Shown: positions 11,923 through 23,609 of the stretch, in pieces
How the letters are laid out: every line of letters begins with the position of its first letter
Numbering within the stretch: position 1 is the first letter of the stretch
Source of the DNA: Pisolithus tinctorius
Taxonomy: Eukaryota > Basidiomycota > Agaricomycetes > Boletales > Pisolithaceae
Direction: 5' to 3'
Assembly (NCBI GenBank): GCA_024663395.1
Contig: JANFAH010000003.1
Location: forward strand, 1,550,001 to 1,614,000
Length of the DNA: 64,000 nt
Translations under genes and position numbers: made by a program
Notes under the pieces: model-generated
The model's input: only the letters and a program-made list of their open reading frames with translations
The model's database searches: none
What the model was told of the DNA's origin: nothing

Positions 11923-13682
11923 CTAGTACTTGTCTACTAGACTAGATGGCGTGGGCATATCCTCAGCTATGCTTTCCACGTCGCCTTCTCCACCCTCGAG
12001 ACTCTCCGAGAGGACACCAGGGCTCACTGTCTCCATCTTAGACGACGACCCTTGCATCCCTAACTCAGGAAATACAGTCAACAACACGGCATCAAACAAA
12101 AACACGACCAGATGGATGTTACATGTGTTGTCACTTAAGGGATCGATGACAGCTTCGAGTGACGCAACCGGTGACGATCCCAGGAGAATAGTCGATACGG
12201 GAACCGGCAACATCTCTGAGACCCTCCGGATCAGCAATCGACGAATCATGGCTTGTTCTTCCGGCGTTGGATCCACCGGGGGCGGTCCGGGATAACCGTT
12301 TGGGAACAACGTCCGCTTCGATAGACGAACGAGCGATAGCATGGATGAAAAAGATAACACCTGGCTGTACAACATGTAGGAGAGGAAGCTGAAAAAGCAA
12401 AATACTGAGGGAAACGTAGACGTCGGTCAGATATGACGCGTACCTGTTGATAAACGTCCTGAAACAAGTACACAACATGAACAGAAAGTTGAAGGCTACT
12501 GCACTGGAAAAGCGCCAATGCATCCTGAATATCTCACAGAACATCACTAGCGGTCCCCGAATAAAATCGTGAGGGGCTTCGGGCAGGCGCTCAGGGGTGT
12601 TCGTCGAGGGAACAGATGAGGAAGACGACGTGCGAGACATCGGTATAGTACACTTTTGCCCTTTTGAAGGCGGCACCTCCGGTCTTGATGCATTTGATGT
12701 CGCGTTTGCAGCCCTCGGGTGTTTCGTGGCAGTAGACTCGTTAACAAGTTTGATAGTAGATATAGCTTGCTTGTATACGTGGATAAGGGCAAGACATGCA
12801 CCGGACAGGGACTGGATGGTCGAGAGGAGCAGCACGATCAAGTTGGATAGCTGGGAAAAATGGCCATGCGAACTGGAAGATGAAGCGTGTGGGGGCTGTT
12901 GAGGTGTCAGTAACAAGGCTCAGCGGATAAGAACGAAATTATACTTGGGAAGGCACGTCTTTCTCTGGAGGCGGTCCGAGCAAGTCGAGGACGGTTTGTT
13001 GGATAAACCAGGGTTGCGTCACTCGGGGGATGATGTCTCGAACAATGAGCTTGAGGAGGACTTCCCGGATGATATACCTTTCGGCATCGGGTGCATAATC
13101 CTCGGGAGGCAGGCATATTTTGAGAACGAGATCGAGAGCATGTCTGAAGTACTCCTCATCTATGTTACCCTCTGGAGAGATAGCCAGGTGAGGTTGAAAC
13201 AGATGGAAGAGTTGAGGTATGGTGTGAGCGCCGCCAGTCGCATAGGAAGTAGACACCTTAGAAGCGGCATGTCGGTAGTCTATGAAGTGTTCGGTGACGA
13301 GAGCTGGGACGTCGCAGAAGACCAGGGTTGACAGATCTGCGCTGAGTATACGTTGTTCGAGCACCCGGATGACATGGACGAGTACGTTGGTGAGTTGGGG
13401 GAGAAACTCCTTGTCGTAGCGGGTGATCTTTGTCCACCACGTGTTGACATATGCTCGCAAAGACAGCGCGATGAAATCGTAGACCTCAGCATGCAGTTCA
13501 GGCGGACATGTGGGCGACAAGAAGAGCGGAGGCAGGTCAGAACCAGGTGGGGTGTTGGGGAACAGCAGTCGTTTGGCCAGACCAGCCTGCTGCTGTTGTC
13601 TGGCATTGGTGGACGCCAGCGACGCTGTCGTCGTCGAGCGTGCGCTGTGTGTCGGAGGCCCACGGCGCAGAGCTGCTGGCAT
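11923..13682 (-). CDS. PXA-domain membrane protein
   Basis: Probable endosomal/vacuolar membrane protein of the fungal PXA (PX-associated) group. The first exon (about 13682-12942) carries the PXA domain. It runs from CPPELHAEVYDFIALSLRAY through WTKITRYDKEFLPQL and VLVHVIRVLEQRIL to YIIREVLLKLIVRDIIPRV, ending with QPWFIQQTVLDLLGPPPE. The second exon has hydrophobic segments (LSNLIVLLLSTIQSLSGACL and FLFMLCTCFRTFINRY) separated by a disordered Ser/Pro linker. A short exon then continues through LSLVRLSKRTLFPNGYPGPP to an acidic C-terminus ending at TAG 11923. ATG 13682 is the first true start in frame. No PX domain is visible. Function is inferred from the domain only. It is divergent from the membrane protein at 13948. 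Confidence 0.82.
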
Positions 13683-13947
13683 CGCCAACGACAAACGTGC
13701 GCTTGACGTCGATGGCGACCATAATTGATTAATTGATTACTACCACCCCTGACTACTGCTATGTAATGGCACTTGACGTTTCCATTTCTTAACCTTCACC
13801 TTTACAGATTTTTTCTCGATGCACAGGGAATCCTTGTAAGTTAGCCCGGCACCGTTGACACACGCTCCTTTTCTCTGTAGACCAACGCTCGCTACATCCC
13901 GACACTCCTTTCATGTTCCTTGTGGTAGCCTGGCAGCCAACACGCCC

Positions 13948-15006
13948 ATGAATGCAGTTGCTGCTCGTTCGCGACCCCGCAGGCGCTTCATGCTGCCGGG
14001 CACCAGCCAGACAACGACCATTATCGTCGTCGTCGTCTGTGCCATCGGCGTCCTCGCACTTTTGTACGTGTTCTTCCGCCTGACGAGACGCTGTTGGGGT
14101 CGCAAATCGGTGCCGCTGCCTCCCGTGCAGCCAATCGCCTACCAAAGACAACAACTGGCCCAGCTTGCTGAACGGAACGCTATGTCCCTCACGCCGACTT
14201 ACCCATCGCGTTTTTCCACCCCGGAGGACTTCTCGCCTTGCGGGAGCGATTTTTCTCTACCGCCAAACAGGGAATATATAAGCTCCCCCTCTTCCTCCTG
14301 CCGGCTCTCCCCCTTGCTTGATACCTTACCTTCGGGCAACGTTATCTTGACGGATTTTCCGACCCTCTCTCCTTCAAATGGACAGGCGGGCGAACGTCTC
14401 GTACCAAGGGCCTCGATGTACGACGGTCGGAGGAACAGCGGTAGTTCTGTCGGTTCTGGGTCCCTGAGGCCACCATCGACGATTCACAGCTCGACATCTC
14501 CTTACGGACCTTCTCGTGTAGCCCGTCGCAGTCATTTGCAATCGATAACTTCACATCATAGTACCAATACCAGGCATACGATCGTTGGCTTACCTCACAG
14601 CCGACACAGTCCTGTGCAAATCGTCCTCCCCACACCTCTAGCACCTGCCATGGCACCATATCTCAGCGGGTCCAGATCGAGCGAAAATATTCGGGATTTA
14701 AGTGCTGCTGAAAGTCGGGGTCGCACGCGTCTTAGTGTTGCAGACCCGTGGACCCACACATTACACCAGTTCGGAAGCGATGGTCACCTATGTAGGTCTC
14801 CCTCCGAGGCTCATACCGATAATGCGTACTGACTTCCGACTCGAGATTCTACCCGCGCCGCAGTTCGTCGGCCAGCTACGGCTTCGCTGTCCCGTCTAAA
14901 AGATCCATCTTCAACCCACCATATCACACCTGGTCCGAGAGATCCGCCTGTTTTTCCTTCGTCCCCCTTAGTCCCTGTCGAGCACAATGCAAGGGGCCCA
15001 CCATGA
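13948..15006 (+). CDS. Single-pass membrane protein with disordered tail
   Basis: The predicted product is about 334 residues. A short basic N-terminus (MNAVAARSRPRRRF) is followed by one transmembrane helix (TIIVVVVCAIGVLALLYVFF) and a stop-transfer RLTRRCWGRK. A long Ser/Pro-rich tail follows, probably cytoplasmic, with many possible phosphosites. The open frame meets TGA at 14830, but that TGA sits inside TACTGAC, a perfect branch site. Removing 14792-14845 (donor gtaggt, acceptor cgag) keeps phase and extends the tail by 53 codons to TGA 15004-15006. I recognise no named family. The product resembles many basidiomycete single-TM proteins of unknown role. Confidence 0.65.
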
Positions 15007-15276
15007 GATGTTTTCGTGTCGCATGCCCTGACACTCTAGCATCTTTACCATATTTATTGTTTATTTGCAAGACTACATATTTTATTTTATCTTGTCAATT
15101 GGTCTCGGACGGTATATGGAGAAATAACGTGGTCATGAGGAAAGTAGTCGATATGATCGGGTCCAGATTACCCGGGTGTTTATCTTTGCTCCGTTTATGT
15201 AGTGACTCGAGGCGTATTATAAAAAAATTACGAGGCGAGGTTGTCTCAGCAACTGTCCCTTCTAAATCGCTATCAA

Positions 15277-16974
15277 ATGCTTCTGTCCCGACTTCCTTCG
15301 GCGCCTCTGCGACTTGCAACCACCTCGTCAGCGCGTCTTCCATGGCTTGTGGTCACCGCAGCGAGGAGACACATGTCCAAGGGCGTCGGAGTAGATCCCA
15401 CGACGGGCGAGGCCATCGGGACGGACTCTGCTGATATTGAGGTGCTTTTTTTTCTTCGTCCACTCCCTCCTCGCAGACGATGTCTGACTCCCGTTGCAGC
15501 CGTCCCTACTCACCATAACGCGTACTATGGCACCCAGAGAACTCCCTCCATCCTCAAAATTACTCTTTGGCCGACATTTTGTACGTACAATTTTCTCTCG
15601 AACGCGTGTCCAGCTTACACGCGGTCTTCCAGTCGGACCACATGCTGAAGATCCGGTGGACTGAGGCTAGCGGCTGGGACGCACCTTCCATAGAGCCATG
15701 TAAGTAATCTCCATCAGTCTACCACCGACTGCAATGTGCTTATCACACCGCGGAAGACGCCCCCCTCAACATATTGCCAAGCGCAACCGTACTGCACTAT
15801 GCTCAGGCCATATTCGAGGGCATGAAGACATACAAACATCCAACAGGTACCGTCACCATGTTCCGACCTGACATGAACATGAAGCGGATGAATACGAGCG
15901 CACGGCGTTTAGCATTACCTGTCAGTCTCCCAGACCTGGGTGCAAGGAGAGCGCGTTTAATGAAACCTTTACTCAGACCTTCAATGGGAACGCTCTTATC
16001 GAGTGTATGAGACAACTCATTGCCCTCGAACGCCATTGGATACCGACGGAACCAGGACATAGTCTATATATCCGGCCCACTTTGAGTGCGTGTCCATTCT
16101 GACATCTCCTGACGACTTTCAACCAACGGGTGATATTGTTCACTCAGTTGGAACAAATGGCACTCTCGGTGTGCAGCCGCCCACTGAGGCTCTACTCTTT
16201 GTCATCTGCAGTCCCGCCGGCCCTTACTACCCTCAAGGTTTCAAGCCAGTGCCTTTGTACGGCACAACGGAGTATATCCGTGCTGCCCCTGGCGGTCAGT
16301 TCATTGGTCATGTAATTTGACTGTTCTCCCACACAACCTTGGCCTTCCTAACGCAGGCACCGGTGCTTACAAACTCGCTGCCAACTATGCGCCAGGCGTA
16401 ATAGCACAGAAGATGGCTGCAAAGGCTGGCTATGCTCAGAATCTCTGGCTTCACGGGCCGGAACATTACCTGACCGAAGTGGGCACGATGAACCTGTTCG
16501 TTGCTCTCAAGGGCGAGGACGGAGGTGAGTTCCGGTGTCAACCCGGTTACAAATATGTTGCCCTCTGCTACTCTAACACGCATCTATTCAGTAACTGAAC
16601 TCGTCTCGCCACCGCTAGATGGGATGATCCTTCCGGGAGTGACTCGTGACTCTGTGCTCACGCTCGCTCGGAACCACGTCTCCGGCAAGAAACGACTTCC
16701 TGGGCTTCCGGATAAGCTCAAAGTTTCCGAGCGGCCGATTACAATGGGTGAGGTTAAGACCGCAGCTGAGACTGGTCGCCTCGTCGAGCTCTTCGGGACG
16801 GGTACTGCATGCGTCGTCACTCCTGTGGAGAAAATTGGATACCTCGGTAGCGATGTAGTTATCCCTACGGGCGAGGACGGGATGGGTCCATTGTCGAGGC
16901 CACTCTGGACTGAGCTCACGGGCATTCAGACGGGTGAGATTGAGAGCGAGTGGAACTTTGTGGTCACCAAGTAG
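15277..16974 (+). CDS. BAT1: Branched-chain amino acid aminotransferase
   Basis: PLP fold-type IV enzyme for the last step of Leu/Ile/Val synthesis and the first step of their breakdown. The N-terminus (MLLSRLPSAPLRLATTSSAR ... RRHMSKG) is a mitochondrial presequence. MSKG offers a possible shorter cytosolic start. Exons then give SDHMLKIRWTEASGWDAP, HYAQAIFEGMKTYK, MNMKRMNTSARRL, HSLYIRPT, GAYKLAANYAPG (the Lys matches the PLP lysine of BCATs), EVGTMNLFV (class-IV signature) and ELFGTGTACVVTPVE. At least six short introns interrupt it. The spliced length of about 400 residues is normal. The final exon ends at TAG 16974. Confidence 0.93.
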
Positions 16975-17051
16975 AGAGATTGTAAATCTGATTGATCAGC
17001 TTGGGATCCATTGGTTCTTGGTGTCTATCAGCTCATAGCTTTTGGAGCAGT

Positions 17052-17830
17052 ATGAAGGTCGCTCTGTCGGTTCGAGCATATCCATATGCCAGACGAGCGC
17101 AGCTGCTCCCCAGGCTGTTTCCGACTTTACGAAGTTACATACGATCGCCCTAAGTACTGACTTGGAGTGTGTTAGATCGTTCAAATCGCGTCTTCGCACT
17201 CAGAGTCAGATCAGGATCGTGGCGACAAACACCCGTACTCTCGCTCAGGCAGTTGGGTGATATCAGAAGTTGATGGACAATCCACTGTGGAACCTCTCCG
17301 CTCCGTACTGTCTGCTGTACGACATGCGGATCTCCTCCTCCTATCCGTGCGGAGTCGCTTGCCCCTGCGTACTCTCCCCGTCTCACCTTTCCCTGCGACC
17401 GTCGGCTCGACCGTGTACGTTCACTTTGTGTTGGCCGAGAAACCTGAATCCGTTGACCACGAGTGGTTTCCCTGGGTCCGGGGAACATGGAGGACTTGGA
17501 TGCCCTGCACGGTGACAGGCTACAAAGACCGTCGAGGAAGAGTTGCCCAGGTATGTTTCCAGCAAGTATTTAGCTCACGCGATGACCGCAACTAACGATG
17601 ATATATTGTCCTGAACCCAGACCGGAACGTACGACGAACTAACACAGATGACCTTCTACCCGGCGCCGCCTCCAGGCTCCAGTGGCGGGCCCATCGTCAA
17701 CGAGTGTGGGACTGTTGTTGGCGTCACGCTTGGATCGGTGAAAGAATATGGCCAGCCGCAACACCAAGGATGGGGAGTGCCAGCGCAAGACATTTACGAG
17801 GTGAGCCAGATCGTCGTTGCCCGTGCGTGA
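17052..17830 (+). pseudogene. Trypsin-like serine protease, N-terminal half missing
   Basis: The C-terminal half of a trypsin-like peptidase fold is clear. HADLLLLSVRSRLPLRTLP provides the Asp-containing strand, VGSTVYVHFVLAEKP follows, then after an intron (about 17550-17620) comes PGSSGGPIVNECGTVVGVTLG with the GxSGGP nucleophile, and WGVPAQDIYEV. Upstream, ATG 17052 opens a basic leader (MKVALSVRAYPYARRAQLLP) that stops after 34 codons. None of the three frames between it and 17215 contains a TAAH-like segment for the catalytic His. Either an exon has been lost, making the gene dead, or the protein is a divergent non-protease. It lies just downstream of the aminotransferase. Confidence 0.5.
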
Positions 17831-18049
17831 GTTGAATGGCGCGCTAGATGTTCACTCTAATAGCGAGGTAGTCGGGTATTACTTAGTGTAGAGTAGCACT
17901 TGCTTAGTCATGTATTATCCGCGCCACTCTCGAGAAAAGTCAGCGAAACCAAAGTCAAAGGCACGCTCGCCATCGTCGGCGTCGTTCTGCTCGTCGTCCC
18001 AGCCCCCGCCTAGTCAGTCGTGTGCACAGTCGCAGTTGGGTACTGGAAG

Positions 18050-20825
18050 ATGCTCTCTGATCCGTCTACGGCGCCTCACCTCAAACAATGGCTAGTCAGG
18101 ACGCTCGAACCCATGTACGTGTTTGCTGGCAACCGGTGTGCTCTCGCTGACTTGGATAATGTTGTCTTGTAAATCGCAAGATGTGACGCCGAGCCAGGGG
18201 CTCTTGCGGATTATGTTCTTGCTCTGCTCAAACACAATGTACCAGAAAGCGAGATGCGAAAGGAGCTTACCATACAGTTGGACGAATTCCTTGAGAAAGG
18301 TACGTAGTCCCCCTTCCCCCCTTCCTCCTACTTGTATCGTCTGCTCATACATTCTACAGAGGGTCCTCCGTTTATAGATACATTATTCACCGTCCTTCGG
18401 ACTAAATCTTATCTTCCTTACGACAACACCCTTGCCTACCCTTCCTCGTCCACCCATCACCCCAACGACGTTGGAATTCCTATACCGCTTGATGGCTTAA
18501 TACAAAACAACTCCACGTCCCCAGAACGAGGACAGAAACGCAGTCTCGAATACGATGACCACCGTCCCGTCAAAGGACCTCGTTTAAGTGCCAGCGGCCC
18601 GTTTTCGCGCTATTCCGACGCTCAGGACTACCGCGTTTGGGAGGACAGGAGCGACAAGTCAGGCATGGGAGGCGTGAACGGGCAGCGAATCCAGTCGTAC
18701 CAACCACCCGACCGAAGGGGGATATGTCGAGATTATCACAGTGTGTATATTCCTTACCCTCCCGCGCATCCTCTCACGCGCTTAACGCGACCTTGTTCTT
18801 CTTCTAGAAAACGGGTACTGTGCTCGTGGTGCCCTTTGTAAATACAGTCACGGTGATGACGCCTTTGTTCCTTCCCAATTGTTCCCCATGAATGGGTCAG
18901 GTCCACTGCCTTTCTTGCCCATGTTCCCGCCGTTCGCGATACCTGGTCCTAGCGCAGCTTACGACCCGCACGAGGCACGCATGGACATGCGACCTGGCCC
19001 CGGAATGATGGATATGAATGGTCGAGCTCACCAACGTCCCCCACTCATTCCCAGAGCACATCAAGAAGAACATTCACGCTCGAAAAGCACCGGGGAATTG
19101 CCTGTAATACAGGATCTCACGCCTCAAGACGCTGCGTTATTGAAAACGTCGCTTCAACCAGGACAGAGCTCCATCCAGGACACCCTCCCCACGCAACAGC
19201 AAAGCGAGGATTTGGATGTGAACATGGTCCTGGAGGGAGACACGACAAGTCCTTCCGCACGCGACATGCGCATTGGATTTGAACCTAGAGGTGCACGAGG
19301 CGGGAGGGGAACTTTCGCGGGGAACGTTCAAAACTTCCGTCCAGGAAGACGAACAGATAAAACCCTCGTCATCGAGAAGATCCCACACGACAAGCTGTCG
19401 CTTGATGCTGTTAATAGTTGGTTCAAGCGGTTTGGAACCGTAACCAACGTTGCCATCGACGTGCACAACGCTAAGGCGCTTGTCAGCTTCTCGGAACACC
19501 ACGAGGCAGTTGCCGCATGGAAGTCTGAAGATGCAGTTTTCAACAACCGATTTGTGAAAGTATTCTGGCATAGGCCATTGGAAGGTCACGGTCAGAAAGG
19601 TGCGCGGATGTTGGCAGCATCTGCTCCTCTCGTGGCGAGCATCTCCAGTCGACCATCAGCTTCAGCGAATGCTGCTTCCCCTCCTTCTCCTGTTCAAGCG
19701 GAAACACCGACACCTGCGCCTGCACCGACAGCCGTCCCCCCTCGCAAGCTACCGGTGTCCAATACCGCATCAGACCTCGCCACAAAGCAAAGACTTCTCG
19801 AGCAGCGGATCGCAGAGCAGAAATCTCTGATGTTGGCCTTGGCAACGGCAACCTCGGAGGAAAAGAAGCAAATCATGGCCCGGCTGCGAAAACTTGGGGA
19901 GGAAGTACAGCCGGCGGCGACCTCTGCTTCAGCTGCCGGGATACCGCAGTCACCGTCGCCCGCCGCAGGACGAGCGACCAGTGATACTCCTCAGGCATCT
20001 GACCATGAGCAGAGGGAAAGGGAGCGGTTAGATAAGGAACTCGAACTTCACAGTGCAACCTCTGGCCGAGAGTCCACGGAGGAGTTGCAGGCCAGGCTGG
20101 CAAAACTGAGAGAAGAGGTATGAGTATATTTACATTATGTTTACACGCCGTTTCTCACTCGCCATGTCTGTAGGCTGCAACCTTGGGCATAACGGAATAT
20201 GGGTCTCCCGCGCCTGGAGCCTACCGATCTTACAGGGGGCGTGGTCGTGGAGGTCGTAGTTTCCACCGGGGTGCGGGAAGAGGCGGCCCTCCTCGAGGCA
20301 GCATGAAACTGGACAACAGACCCAAGCAGTTACTCATAAAGGCCGTTGCAGATGATGCAGTGCCAGCCGTACGTAGTTGGTTTGAGGTGAGGATACTCGT
20401 TCCCTGATCTGAGCCACTACCATACTGAAACTCTTGTGGGTCATTACCAGACAACTGGTCAGTTGGAATCCGTTGATACTGTGGATGGTAACGTTGTCGT
20501 TGGTTTCCGCACGAGAGCAGCGGCGGAACAAGTACGTTCGGGTCTGACTTCCATCTTTGTGCTTCCTCTGAGCAACTGTTTTTCTCAGGCTCTTGCCAAA
20601 GGCAACGACATACCTTCCATCGGCACCGTACAGGTTACTTGGCATACCGCCCAACAACGGCCGAGTTCTGGCTCGCAAGCGCCGGCGTCGTCTGGGCAAC
20701 AAACCGACAAAGGTACTGGTACTGAGGAACCTATACGAGATTCCCCTCCGTCACCTCGCCCGCAAGAGGAAGAGGTTGTTTCGAGTGGATGGGGTGATGC
20801 TGGCGAGGATGGCATGGGATTCTAA
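18050..20825 (+). CDS. RBM26/27-like RNA-binding protein (PWI-like, CCCH, RRM)
   Basis: Probable nuclear RNA-surveillance adaptor; RBM26/27 and fission yeast Rmn1 work with the exosome-targeting machinery. The start MLSDPSTAPHLKQWLVRTLE plus the next exon (LADYVLALLKHNVPESEMRK, QLDEFLEK) is the PWI-like fold found at the N-terminus of this family. After a disordered segment, one CCCH zinc finger spans CRDYHNNGYCARGALCKYSH. The first RRM lies around TLVIEKIPHDKLSLDAVNSW to VKVFWHRP. Then come a coiled coil (KQRLLEQRIAEQKSLMLALA and EEKKQIMARLRKL), an RG-rich stretch (YRGRGRGGRSFHRG) and a degenerate C-terminal RRM (KQLLIKAVADDAVPAVRSWF to TVQVTWH). Introns are short. The acidic end reaches TAA 20823-20825. 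Confidence 0.88.
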
Positions 20826-20935
20826 TTGCATCGTAGAAAGAGTATCTTTTGCTGCGAATATCCTTATTTCTGCCCCTTCCTATGTGCATATCTGGTCTGC
20901 TGCTTTGTTCTCTCAGCTCACAATTTATTCTTGGC

Positions 20936-22052
20936 GTGAGGTGGACATCCATGTTTCCTAACACATCAGCTGTGGAGCCACCAGAGTGAAAGTTGAACAT
21001 GTGTTCCTGTTTTAAATCAATCACCAGCTGCATCAGTGAAATTAGATTTTGGCTTGTCTGGCATGAAGGACCTACTGTAAGAGCCTGGCAGGAGCATTTT
21101 CACCATGGTCACAGTGAAATGAAACTGGAAACTAGCTAGACAATTGCACTTCCATACAGCCAAGATTGGGAATTTTTATAGTGGCAAGATGGATGTGCAG
21201 CACATACAGTTGAACCCCCTCTTAACCCATAATTCTTACAAGAGATGCCTTGTAGGTAGGTAGCATTGGAAGCTAAGGGCTAAAGATAGTGTGTGAACTG
21301 TCTGTACAAATTTGCTAAGTTCTAAGTAGCTATGATATCAAGGCAGAACCACTTTGATTATGATGATAGTCACTTTACCTCCAGGATGGAGTAAGACCCA
21401 TGCATATTGCTGATGATGGATATGCAATAGTATTGTGTATAACTGTCCATGAGCATCTGTAAAATGGCTGAAATCTGCCAGTGTGCTGCAGGAGACCTCA
21501 AAGACATGTCACTGAAAATGGAATTTTATGATTGCCAGCCAATTTCTTGAGATAAACTGACTTGGTGTCTACATGTTCAACCAGCTAGCTAAGGGGAATG
21601 GGCATATGGTGCTTGTGGGAAGAGGTCTATGTGTACCTAGTATGCTATGGTATTCTGAGGGTTAATGCTTGAAAGGACTAGGCAAAAACCAGTAGGTTTT
21701 CCGGCCCGAAACCAAGACCCGAGTCATCAAGCTGAGCTGTGAAGGAGGGCTGGGTGCTGAACAGGTCAGCTTCGAGCAAGACATCAAGATTGAGGACTCA
21801 GACAAACAGCTGTTGACTCAGCTGCTTTGGATGGACCATGAGAGGGAGTGGTGGGTGGGAGTGAAGAAAAACAAGAGACTAGTGTGTGGCTCAGCTGAGC
21901 CTTGAGGCACAAGTGAGAGTATGAAGAAGAGAGATGACAAGCTAACTGAATTCCTATGTGTAGACTATATTCTCAGTATGCTACATGCCTTCACTACTGA
22001 GAATTGCCAAATCTGTCATGAAACAAATAACACCTGAGAACACAACCAATGT
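20936..22052. mobile_element. CpG-depleted non-coding block, probable decayed mobile element
   Basis: From 20936 to 21701 I count no CG dinucleotide. The whole block has about five, clustered near 21702-21773, with one at 22053. Neighbouring genes carry dozens per kb. TG and CA are abundant instead. There is no long open frame. This is what C-to-T mutation at methylated CpG leaves behind, and in basidiomycetes such methylation targets transposons. I found no clear long terminal repeats or target duplication, so the class (possibly an LTR remnant) is not determined. It starts in the 3' flank of the RNA-binding gene and ends about 75 bp before the acetyltransferase start. Confidence 0.5.
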
Positions 22053-22126
22053 CGGGCTGAAACCCTACACTCTCCCCTCCAGCCTACAAAGTCCGAATAG
22101 TACTTGGTTAATCTGCTGAGACCGAG

Positions 22127-23457
22127 ATGGACCTTTCCTCACTCTCCCTCTTCCCAGCCACTCCAGAACAAGTTCTGATATCTCGTAGGCGAACATGGCC
22201 CCAATGGGGTGGTAAACTGACAGAGGAACAATATCTCGAAAGGGACAGGCAGATGGATGCCATGGAGCATGCTTCACATTCCAAGCTAATAACATGGTAA
22301 GGTCCCAGCACCCCAAGCATGGGTGAACCTCTTGGTATATGTTTAGAACTTCAGGGTCTTAGCGCCAAGAGACAACCCAACGACTCTGAACTTCATGTGC
22401 TCCTGTGAGACGTAAGTAGGTCCCACAGGATACCTGGTACACTTCATGGCAAACTTCCTATCTCCAGCTTTCGTCGTCGTGGATTAGTTCGGTACCTCGG
22501 ATCCAACGAACAACAGAGCGGGATACAGGAAGTCACCTGCTACGGAATAGCCAGCGTGTACACGCCACTTGACAAGCGAAGGAGGGGATATGCTTCGCAT
22601 ATGATGCGACTCTTGCATTGGGTACTATCCGGTCGCGGCAAAGATTATAACCTACCTGAGTTCCCAGTGGAATGGGGTCAACCACCCCCCGAAGTGGACG
22701 AGGCCGGGAAGGGGCTATTTTCTGCGTTATACAACGACATTGGGGGGCAATTCTACCAGAAGGCTGGACCTGGGCTCGTCGATTCAAGCGGTTGGGAAGC
22801 GAGGGATCCCATCTCCACAGTCTGGGAAGTACCTCAAGAACCTTTCGCCTCGCAATCTTGTTCAGGTTTCACGTGGCTCAAATATGAGGATCTTGGCCGA
22901 CTGTGGACGAAGGATGTCCAACTAATCAAACGTTCCATAGCGGACATGCCAACCTCGGCAGGTTTGACTGCGCTTGTATCCTTCCTACCCGATGAGGGAG
23001 TCGCTTCTTTCCAGATCAACCGCCCGATTGTTGGAACTGAGAAAGACGTGTCTATGGACGTTTGGGGGGTCGAAAAAGACCATACAAGCACTGATCGACC
23101 CACGTATGCAGTGTGGTCAGTCGACACACACCTCTCAGTCCCAACGCTTATCGTGATTTGCCTGCGTGCAACGGAAGAGACATTCCCCGATCTCATTCAC
23201 ATGATCCAGGAGGCAGCTCGTAGGCATGGGGTATGGAAAATGGAGATCTGGAATTTACCCGAACCTCTGATGGGCCTTGCTGCACACTTCGGGGGGAAAA
23301 CCTTTGAAAGAGACGAGCATTTGCCGTTCATTAAATGGTACGGTAAAGGGGACACTGCTGATATCAAATGGGTTTTCAATGAGAAGTGAGTCTTGGTGTG
23401 TAGAATGCTCGGACGTGGGTTCGCGCTGACAACGCTTTCAGGTTCTGTTGGTGCTAA
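22127..23457 (+). CDS. LYC1: Lyc1-like GNAT N-acetyltransferase
   Basis: Resembles the Yarrowia lysine N6-acetyltransferase Lyc1 group, which begins lysine degradation; substrate is inferred. Exon 1 (MDLSSLSLFPATPEQVLISR ... HSKLITW) joins VLAPRDNPTTLNFMCSCET and then FRRRGLVRYLG. The acetyl-CoA loop is IASVYTPLDKRRRGYASHMM (RRxGY/A type). A second GNAT-like half contains WSVDTHLSVPTLIVICLRA and ends HFGGKTFERDEHLPFIKWYG. The open frame stops at 23389 right after a donor (gtgagt). A 56-nt intron ending 23441 replaces that stop with FCWC and TAA 23455-23457, a C-terminus that fits the family better. The gene lies immediately after the CpG-poor block. Confidence 0.82.
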
Positions 23458-23609
23458 AAACGTTGTACGAGCCGTTGCCTTTCAATCAGCAGTGTCTACA
23501 CCCCTTTGCACCTGTCTTCATTTAGCGACGCCAAAGCGATACGGAATCCGTCAATACTATTAGATGTTACATTACCGGCCACTGCGGATAACAATAACCA
23601 ACTTGGAAT

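Noticed and set aside
12597..13732. Several plus-strand ORFs of 70-130 codons
   Set aside because: They are antisense to the PXA-domain gene and low in hydrophobic core patterning.
13855..13947. Upstream extension of the membrane-protein frame
   Set aside because: It begins at TTG, not ATG, and the extra residues have no signal-peptide or conserved character; ATG 13948 is preferred.
14830..15006. Stop-codon readthrough (TGA CTT) giving an extended protein
   Set aside because: The in-frame continuation is better explained by an intron whose branch site contains the TGA.
17042..17260. Frame read as the start of the trypsin-like gene (QYEGRSVGSSIS...)
   Set aside because: It opens at TTG and lies in a different frame from the clear downstream exon (SRSGSWVISEVDGQS).
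21650..22080. A full LTR with TG...CA ends and target duplication
   Set aside because: I could not find matching terminal repeats or a duplicated 4-6 bp target, so only a generic mobile-element call is made.
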